Shown: positions 57,821 to 64,000 of the stretch, one piece after another
Position numbering within the stretch: position 1 is the stretch's first letter
Layout: the number at the start of each line of letters is the position of its first letter
Source: Symsagittifera roscoffensis
Taxonomy: Eukaryota > Xenacoelomorpha > Acoela > Convolutidae
Reading direction: 5' to 3'
NCBI RefSeq assembly: GCF_963678635.1
Contig: NC_087068.1
Span: 15,878,027 to 15,942,026 of the forward strand
Length of the DNA stretch: 64,000 nt
Made by a program: the position numbers and the translations under genes
The notes under the pieces: generated by a model
Databases searched by the model: none
Told to the model about the DNA's origin: nothing
What the model saw: the letters and a program-made list of their open reading frames with translations, nothing else

Positions 57821-58556
57821 ATTTTTTTGGGCAATGGAGGATGAATTATTTTTGAAGTTTTTGGGAAAATGTTTGAAACATTGGGAGAATAGAGACGTAT
57901 TGTATGCTCATCATCCAAAACTTTTGTCTCTGTTCCTGCAGGTAAATAAAATTTGGTTGGAACTGAACCGCTGTTTGTGCAATATCTTAGCAAATCGACT
58001 GTTTTTGGAGTTGAATCAATGAGTAAATGACCATAAGGAATAGATGTTGCATCTTGATACCACTCTTTTAATTGAGATCCGAGACCTAATTGTTGACTTA
58101 ATGTTTTGATTTGTAAAACATCTCTCGGTGATTTGAACAAGACTATGTGTGTATTTTGTAATTCTACATCTCTTCCCAATTTGCTTTGATGAAACAAGTT
58201 ATGCTTAATATATATTGTATTTAACCCCCTGTTTCTTCCAGCAGTAGCAATTTTTACGAATTGCTTAGAATTTGAAATTTCTTCACATGAATCATCAAAT
58301 AATAACAGGTTTTTGGTTCCATTATTGGGAAGGTTTTCAATCAGTTCAAAGTCAACTCCTTGAATAAAATTAAGGTTTTTTCTTTGCATTTGCCCATAAA
58401 GAGGTTGATAATGTTGATAAAATAAAAAAATTTGTCAAGTTTTGGTTGAAGTGTACCAATTTTTAACCAATCAAATATAAGATGGGATTTTTCAGATCCA
58501 CTTGGACCCACTAAAGAAATAAAAACTCGTTCTTTTGTTGAAATTATTTTATTCAT
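57817..58556 (-). pseudogene. Polinton packaging ATPase (FtsK/HerA type)
   Basis: I place the start at ATG 58556, which overlaps the stop of the next gene upstream as ATGA. The Walker A reads GPSGSEKS, with Glu replacing the usual Gly before Lys. After a frame change near 58385 the rest is open: Walker B LLLFDDS, then NRGLNTIYIKHNLFHQS and FKSPRD, typical of the A32-like family. These enzymes package DNA into capsids. The Walker change and the frameshift both suggest loss of function. Confidence 0.8.
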
Positions 58557-58816
58557 AGCTTTGGAGAAGGTAAAATAGAACCGACTGTACTTGATAAGAT
58601 TGCTACCCAAACTGTTGTTTCTTCACATGTAGTGGATAACATTATTCGAACGATTGCACAGGCTAGTATTAAAACTATGACAAAAAATTTGCACAGAAAA
58701 ACTAAAAGAGATCTATTACATGTACGTCCAAAAAACTTCCATGATTTTCTTTCATGATTCTCTTCATCAAAAACGAAATTTCCCAAATTTAATTGTTTAT
58801 CACATTCATCGACCAT
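58553..58816 (-). CDS. Polinton small membrane protein
   Basis: 87 codons with one strong transmembrane segment (LCKFFVIVLILACAIVRIML) and a conserved-looking C-terminus (ILSSTVGSILPSPK). Small proteins ending in an LPSPK-like motif occur in this position in related elements. It is intact and overlaps the ATPase start. Confidence 0.6.
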   Translation of the reverse strand: MVDECDKQLNLGNFVFDEENHERKSWKFFGRTCNRSLLVFLCKFFVIVLILACAIVRIMLSTTCEETTVWVAILSSTVGSILPSPKL

Positions 58817-58898
58817 CTTAATTTGAAAATGAAAAAAGTAATAAGGATTATTATTTAAATTTTAACAACAAAACTTATTACAATAAACTTATTATGTT

Positions 58899-59368
58899 TT
58901 ACAAATTGTTAAAAAAACATCGAGTCCAAGTTCCGCATGCAAATGCTTTTCTTTCCGCACAGTGAAGAGTTTTTGCATAACGAAATTGGTAGTTGCTACA
59001 ACTCCAATCATATTCTTCATCTTTGAATATCAAATTCTGAACATTTGGACATGTGTAGTCATCCAAGTTTGTAACCTTTGTTTCCAAAATTTCTGACAGA
59101 ATCTTACATTTTTCATAGCCTTTTGCAAAAATTCCGTTTCTGGAGTTTTTAGATTTTTCAATATTTTTTCAAGTTCAGAATATTTTTCATAACCACTATT
59201 CCAATTGATTCTATGAAGATGCTTGGTACACCAAACAGATTGAGATGTTGCTTTGAATTTTTTGGGAGGAAGGAAGGAATATCCCACAGTTTGTCCATTC
59301 TTAAAAACTCTTAATTCTTTTACTATATTATTTTCGATACACTCAATATCCAAAACAACCAGACTCAT
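58899..59368 (-). pseudogene. Polinton exonuclease-like protein (DEDD type)
   Basis: The first frame, 59368-59030, starts MSLVVLDIEC, a D-x-E exonuclease I motif on the first strand, followed by GYSFLPPK and WCTKHLHRINWNSG. A frame change near 59087 moves the end (TCPNVQNL, CSNYQFR, LHCAERKAFACGTW) into the frame of 59087-58899. Total about 155 residues. The fold assignment to the RNase H-like exonucleases is by motif only. Confidence 0.5.
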
Positions 59369-59407
59369 TATGTTAACTGTTTTGCCTGAAGTTATTAGTT
59401 AAAATGA

Positions 59408-59794
59408 CTAACAATCGAATAATGAATATACCTTTGAAGCAAAGATTTTGACATATAAACAGAAAAGCAATCCAGTCACGTGACCAAGAAAACATGAACT
59501 GGGAAAACTAGGTGCAACATAACAATATCCAGGCCCTTTTTGAGTAGTAGATTTCACAGATCCAGCAAAATTATGTAAAATTGCATGAAGTCTAAAAATT
59601 TTGAAATTTGCAAAAAAATAGTCCATACACGAATTTCCGTATCCAATTAGACATCCAAAGGGGAATTTTTGGTCCATTTCTTTCAAATTTATATCCGGAT
59701 CCAATACAATACAGGTACAAAGAAAATAATTTTTTCTTTTTGTTTTTGATAAAAAGTCGTGCTCAATCAAATCCAAAAATTCTGAGAATTTCAC
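59408..59794 (-). CDS. Polinton-associated hypothetical protein
   Basis: 128 codons, cysteine- and aromatic-rich; not recognised. Codon use and gene order match the cluster. The second half (ILHNFAGSVKS onward) contains a hydrophobic segment near the end that may be a frame-shifted tail. Confidence 0.35.
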   Translation of the reverse strand: MKFSEFLDLIEHDFLSKTKRKNYFLCTCIVLDPDINLKEMDQKFPFGCLIGYGNSCMDYFFANFKIFRLHAILHNFAGSVKSTTQKGPGYCYVAPSFPSSCFLGHVTGLLFCLYVKIFASKVYSLFDC

Positions 59795-59933
59795 TCAATT
59801 TCTGAACGTTCATTTTCTACGATGCATTCGTCAATAATGATACAAATTTTTTTGAATGTTTCCACATAAGAAAAAACTGAAGGAATAAAATCAACTAGTT
59901 TATCGTACTCTTCTTTTTCTAATTGAAATGTTT

Positions 59934-60218
59934 TCAACTGTTTCCTTTCCTACGATATTCTATAAGATCTACTTTCTGAACAACTGAACGATAACTGATA
60001 AAAATTTTACGTCTACCATTATGCAAAAACCACTCAAATTGTGAAATTTGCGATTCTGTATCCAAATCTTGCAATTTTGGTAAATTTTGAGATTCCAAAA
60101 CTGTTAGCAAAAAATTCTGGGACTTTTCCTGTAAGATGATATGAAAAAGTCCCAATTTATTTTGAAGCTTTAAAATAAGATTTCTTGAAAAACCATAATT
60201 CCAACGCATACTGCTCAA
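59934..60218 (-). CDS. Polinton-associated hypothetical protein
   Basis: 94 codons in the same orientation as the cluster. Basic, with FEWFLHNGRRKIFISYRSVV in the second half. Not recognised; the start is uncertain because the first residues resemble out-of-frame sequence. Confidence 0.35.
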   Translation of the reverse strand: MSSMRWNYGFSRNLILKLQNKLGLFHIILQEKSQNFLLTVLESQNLPKLQDLDTESQISQFEWFLHNGRRKIFISYRSVVQKVDLIEYRRKGNS

Positions 60219-60398
60219 CGCGAATACTAAGTGAAAAACGATTTTGAGGATAAATATTTAAATTACAAGACATAAAACAAAAACAGCACAATTTATTGTA
60301 CATTACAGTTTTCAACAAACATAAAGTCTCCCATAACTTGAGCGAGTTCTTTGAATTCATTCAAAGTATAGTTGACATAGGCAACTTGCTTCAAGTCT

Positions 60399-60818
60399 TC
60401 ATTTTTCTTTTTCAGTGAAGAGTCGAATCTGAATGTACGGTGGTTTGTTTACACTGTACTTCTTGATTGTGACACACACTCTCCTCATCTTGTATGTTGC
60501 TAATTCATATACTCTATTACAGATGTCGAGCTCCTGATCCATAGTTGATTCTCTGCCAGATTTGGCTTCATATATAGGTACGAGTCCAAGGTTTTCAGCA
60601 TTGTGAATAACAGTATTCCGTATTGCGGATATTGCTTTGCCTTCTTTTCCACTAAGATAGACTTGTTGAGACTTTTCAAATTGTCCCAAATCATTTACTT
60701 TGAATAGTTGAAAGCACGGTTTCAAGCATGTTTTCCCCTTGTAGGATTTTTGGAACCAAACAAATCTCCCAATTTCTTTTTTGATTTTTTGAAAATTCAA
60801 TATAGTTAGGACTATCAA
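60399..60818 (-). CDS. Polinton-associated hypothetical protein
   Basis: 139 codons; a basic protein with FVWFQKSYKGKTCLKPCFQLF and a KKYSVNKPPYIQIRLF end. It could be a nucleic-acid-binding protein but no motif is decisive. The first part may start at an internal Met. No stop interrupts it. Confidence 0.45.
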   Translation of the reverse strand: MIVLTILNFQKIKKEIGRFVWFQKSYKGKTCLKPCFQLFKVNDLGQFEKSQQVYLSGKEGKAISAIRNTVIHNAENLGLVPIYEAKSGRESTMDQELDICNRVYELATYKMRRVCVTIKKYSVNKPPYIQIRLFTEKEK

Positions 60819-61024
60819 CTTTTTGTGAGTTAATTTTTGAAGAAAAAACTGATCAGGAGAGGAGAAACAAGAGAAATCACTTTAAAATTTAATGAAAATG
60901 TAAGTAAGTAGTATGAATCATCGAGATTTCCTTATATGGAAGTAGTACCAAATATGGAAGGAATTGCGTAGGCGTTACTACTACTAAATAAATCCACAAT
61001 TTTCTGCAAAAATCATTCTTCCCA

Positions 61025-61477
61025 ATGGCATCTGCTATGTGTCAAGCCTTTCCCGTTTTTTATTCGGACTACAATGAAAAATCTCTTTTTATCTCTGTCT
61101 CTGAAAATTTTTATGAAAAGTTCCTTGTTACTCAAGAATACTGTGTATCTAACCACTCATCATTCTGCTCAGTGCCCAATTGCAAGTTTCACATACTTTT
61201 AATTGGATCATCAATGGATCAATTTTTGCAAAGATTAGATAAATACCATTTCACCTATCAAATTGTTGACTGTATTTATTCCTTGTACAAATACAGATCT
61301 TATTCCAATATTGTTTCATCAAGAGGTGAAGTTTTCAATCAATTGAATCAAGCAGTCGAACACAGCTTAAAATGTAGCTTACCAGAAAAATTACCCAGTG
61401 TTGCAAAGAAACGCCTGCTGCGAAAAAAGTTCAGAGGACATTATCTCAGCTCTGTCCAGTTTTGCGCAAAAGGTTAA
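61025..61477 (+). CDS. Hypothetical protein on the plus strand inside the Polinton
   Basis: 150-codon ORF, the only credible plus-strand gene between the structural cluster and the polymerase. It contains Cys/His positions (CVSNHSSFCSVPNCKFH) that could bind zinc, and a basic end (KKRLLRKKFRGH). The frame continues in sense for a few codons past the stop in another frame, hinting at a C-terminal frameshift near 61470. Function unknown. Confidence 0.4.
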   Translation: MASAMCQAFPVFYSDYNEKSLFISVSENFYEKFLVTQEYCVSNHSSFCSVPNCKFHILLIGSSMDQFLQRLDKYHFTYQIVDCIYSLYKYRSYSNIVSSRGEVFNQLNQAVEHSLKCSLPEKLPSVAKKRLLRKKFRGHYLSSVQFCAKG

Positions 61478-61574
61478 ACAAACTTTGAAAGTTTCTGATT
61501 TGCCCTCACATCTTGAAAAAAAATTATTTGAGAAATAAATTAAATTACAAAACACAGGACAACAACCAATCTAT

Positions 61575-62066
61575 TTACAAATCAAAGAGCTGTCGAGCAG
61601 CTGAAGAGTTTTGCAAGTTCTCAATAGATCGCAAAACTGGTTTTGCGTCTGGTGTTTCACTTGGTTGTTCGCTCACTGGAGTCCTTGGTTCAGAGAATCC
61701 TTCATCTTCGTCGATTGTAATTGGGTTCTCGACAGATCCTTCTTCTTCCCATGGGAAGAGGAAATGGTTGACTGGTTGAGCCACATATCTGTAGTCAGGA
61801 ACTTCGGGATAATCCATCCCAACATGTTCTGCAACCCGTGACATCATCCCCATTGTTCCAAGTTGGTTTTCTGTGATGGGAACTTGCGTCATATGATGTT
61901 CGTTGAAATCCTTTCGCATCACTTCCACCATGTGCCAGACTTGGATTGGGATGTCCATTCGTGCCAAAAAAATTCCAGAGACTGTCTCTCGCACTTGGAT
62001 TTGAACAAGATCAGTTGAAAACTCTACCGAGTACATAAGGTTGTTGTTTTGCACTGAGAAGATCAT
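61575..62066 (-). CDS. Polinton-associated hypothetical protein with acidic tail
   Basis: 163 codons, intact. The first 110 residues form a plausible folded domain (IQVRETVSGIFLARMDIP, HMVEVMRKDF). The rest is acidic and Pro/Ser-rich (VENPITIDEDEGFSEP) and contains an ITIDED stretch that resembles a SUMO-interacting motif. Not recognised. Confidence 0.45.
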   Translation of the reverse strand: MIFSVQNNNLMYSVEFSTDLVQIQVRETVSGIFLARMDIPIQVWHMVEVMRKDFNEHHMTQVPITENQLGTMGMMSRVAEHVGMDYPEVPDYRYVAQPVNHFLFPWEEEGSVENPITIDEDEGFSEPRTPVSEQPSETPDAKPVLRSIENLQNSSAARQLFDL

Positions 62067-62183
62067 TTTGAAGTTGGAGATACACTGACTGATTTACGGT
62101 TGAGAAAGGAGGAAGTTGAAATTTTTAGAGTTGAGAGAGGAGGTAGTTGACGGTAGTTAAGTTGAAAATGAAATGATTTTTAC

Positions 62184-62399
62184 TTAAGAGTGAGAGGTGT
62201 CTTCAACTCGAATGTGTGGGTTTAACCAATCAGAATTGATTTTCCTTATTTGGACTGAAGGTCGTGTCCAATCAGATTTCAGCAACTTGTTATGGAAATG
62301 ATTATAAAAGTCGTATCCAATTGGAAACAAAGCTCCATCTTCTGCATTGTCGTTTCCAATCACAAAAAAAATCATTTTTGTTCCATTTGTCGTATCCAA
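62184..62399 (-). other. Short ORF overlapping 'gtatccaat' repeats
   Basis: 71 codons. The DNA under it carries several copies of a (t)cgt(a/g)tccaat(c/t) word at 62263, 62310, 62347 and 62390, each about 40-45 bases apart. The repeats rather than the ORF may be the real signal, for instance upstream regulatory sites. Confidence 0.35.
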
Positions 62400-62566
62400 T
62401 AAGTTTACCTTTTAAGGAATGAAATCTTCCAAATAAGTAAAAATATACACAAAGCAAATTGCAAAAATAAATGACCACAAATTGTTTGCTGTAAAAATAA
62501 AAAATATTGCCGATATAAGTAACAAAAGAAAAAAAATTAATAAAAGTAGCATTTCAGCTAGTTTTT

Positions 62567-63049
62567 TCATTGAAGTTTTTGTATATAATCAAAAAGAAAC
62601 TGCTGGTTTTTGAAAAGATAGTCGAGTTCTTTAATTTTCATGTAACTTTGAGAAGATAGTTTAAAATTGATGAATTTTTGAAAGCAAATCTCTGGAAATC
62701 TAATGCCAAACCTAATCAGACAAGATTTTGAACTTTGAAAATCTTTAAAAAAGTGAAGGAATAAAGAACTTTGCTGAGGAGTTTTGACAAATTTGGGAGT
62801 TGGATAAGGAATAAAAAGAGTCTTTGAAATATTTTTGTACGACTTTTTAATCAATTTCAGATTTTCTAGAATAAATAAAATTTCTTTTCTTGTCAGATGT
62901 AATTCAGCAGTAAGCTTATAGCTTTGATACTCAATACCTGGTTCAAAAGTAAACTCTTTGATTGAGTAAGTTTCCCTAAAAATACCTTTACATAGTCGGA
63001 GAACTCTATTAAACGTCCAAAAAATTATGAAAAAAGTAAGAGTCAACAT
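62567..63049 (-). CDS. Polinton-associated hypothetical protein
   Basis: 160 codons. A short hydrophobic N-terminus (LTFFIIFWTF) is followed by a Lys/Phe-rich, mostly helical body (ILFILENLKLIKKSYKNI). Not recognised. It is divergent from the polymerase gene, leaving about 470 bases between them for promoters; that gap holds two 'ttgcgt(a/g)ggcg' words near 63240 and 63300. Confidence 0.4.
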   Translation of the reverse strand: MLTLTFFIIFWTFNRVLRLCKGIFRETYSIKEFTFEPGIEYQSYKLTAELHLTRKEILFILENLKLIKKSYKNISKTLFIPYPTPKFVKTPQQSSLFLHFFKDFQSSKSCLIRFGIRFPEICFQKFINFKLSSQSYMKIKELDYLFKNQQFLFDYIQKLQ

Positions 63050-63522
63050 CTATTTCATCAATAAGGAAATCACTTGGAATATTTTCTTTTTTCTTGTAGA
63101 GTAACTCGAGAAAATTCAAGTGTTTTTTAATTGACATTTTTCAAATAATGATTATATTCAAAGTTATGTCTAGAAGCTGCTGATTTCTGATTGGTTGGTT
63201 TTCTAAAATGGAAAGTTCTAGAATTTTCTCCATAATTCATTGCGTAGGCGGTGACGTCTTTTCTAAAAATAGAATGACGTCATTACCATAAAAGGAAATT
63301 TGCGTGGGCGATTGCGTCATAAGTAGTATAAATACGCTTGTTTTTTGGATAAAATCTTTACCTTTGTTTAACCAATCAGAAAACAGTCAACTGAATTTTA
63401 CTTCAAACTTTACAAATCGTTACTTTACGAATAAAAAAGTAAGTTCAATTGGTACTTTTATTGGAACATTAAATTAAATTTGGAACATCCCAATATATTT
63501 TTTTTCTTCTATTTTTTAGATA

Positions 63523-64000
63523 ATGCCTGCACTTAACCGAAATGAGAAAGTCAAATGTGAGGACTGCGGAAACATTTTTACTCGACAAAACGCTGCCAGG
63601 CATCAAAAAAGATGTGAAAAACAGGAGGAACATAAGTGTTCCAAATGTCAATTTTATACAAAGAACCAGGACGAGATGAACTATCATGTTGCTAAGAAAC
63701 ATGCTCCAGCAAGTTCCATGCAATCAACGGTGTGTTTTCTTGTGTGCAAGAGTTCCCGAGTTACTACTCTCTCCAGCAACATCGGAGAAAGGAACATGGA
63801 GCGAAACAACGGAAGCCAAATGATACGGTGGCTGACTTGAACAAGATTGTGGAGGATGAGGGGGAAGATGGTGAAAAATTGAAGGAGGAACTTGGTGCAA
63901 GTCAACATTTTCTAGTGGATACGGAGATGGAAAATGGGAGAAATAAGGTATTTAACTTCCAAATGTCCAAGTTAGATACTAAAGTTATCAACGAGAAACT
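63523..64000 (+). pseudogene. Polinton family B DNA polymerase, N-terminal part (runs off the window)
   Basis: ATG at 63523 opens a protein with a CEDCGNIFTRQNAARHQKRC finger, then a C2H2 finger CSKCQFYTKNQDEMNYHVAKKH. Such zinc fingers begin the protein-primed DNA polymerases of F54H12.2-type Polintons. A frame change near 63748 interrupts the third finger; the continuing frame is open to the right edge with an ELGASQHFLVD segment typical of this region. The catalytic domains lie outside the window. The frame would otherwise stop at 63840. Confidence 0.75.

Overview
The window is animal nuclear DNA. The only host gene I recognise is a CEP164 homologue (ciliary distal-appendage protein) on the minus strand. 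Six exons at the 5' end of its coding sequence can be traced from an ATG at 13553 to the left edge, with GT-AG introns that keep one open frame. A ciliated metazoan with TE-filled introns fits. The mix of a Ty3/Gypsy-type element, a Polinton/Maverick and several decayed retroelements suggests an invertebrate, possibly a cnidarian, but nothing here proves the species.

Layout. (1) 1-13553: CEP164 exons and introns. The roughly 9.8-kb intron between exons 3 and 4 holds a LINE reverse-transcriptase remnant, a long inverted repeat, a nearly perfect 1685-bp tandem duplication and a tRNA-like SINE head; shorter degenerate tandem repeats lie in the intron upstream of exon 3. (2) 13554-16825: a 331-bp tandem repeat interrupted by a 5'-truncated non-LTR retrotransposon, then palindrome-rich spacer. 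(3) 16826-40346: an unusually large Ty3/Gypsy-type element of about 23 kb. It has a 2.3-kb LTR-like segment, a leader studded with a CCGGAGGGGT-type motif, Gag with two CCHC knuckles, and Pol with protease, reverse transcriptase, RNase H, integrase and a C-terminal macro-like domain. Beyond Pol lie about 9 kb of extra ORFs on the same strand: a coiled-coil protein, an SGNH hydrolase with all catalytic blocks intact, a second SGNH-like protein and two large proteins I do not recognise. Most ORFs carry a few stops and frameshifts, so this copy is decayed, but the architecture is readable. (4) 40464-52811: a tandem array of four integrase segments separated by three LTR-like segments, joined at the same breakpoints (period about 3.5 kb). 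(5) 52812 to the right edge: a Polinton/Maverick with adenovirus-type protease, double jelly-roll major capsid protein, penton-like and minor capsid proteins, retrovirus-like integrase, packaging ATPase, a small membrane protein, an exonuclease-like protein, several unknown ORFs, and the zinc-finger start of a family B DNA polymerase running off the window. Most of its recognisable genes are broken by one frameshift or stop.

How the parts relate. The Gypsy array abuts the Polinton at the protease gene. The same Gypsy-Polinton junction recurs inside the large Gypsy element at 28.6-29.4 kb, where it splits the integrase C-terminal domain. Removing that insert in thought makes gag-pol and the accessory ORFs one continuous element. 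The most unusual content is this giant element with macro and SGNH modules, together with its motif-rich leader and the chimeric integrase/LTR tandem array.
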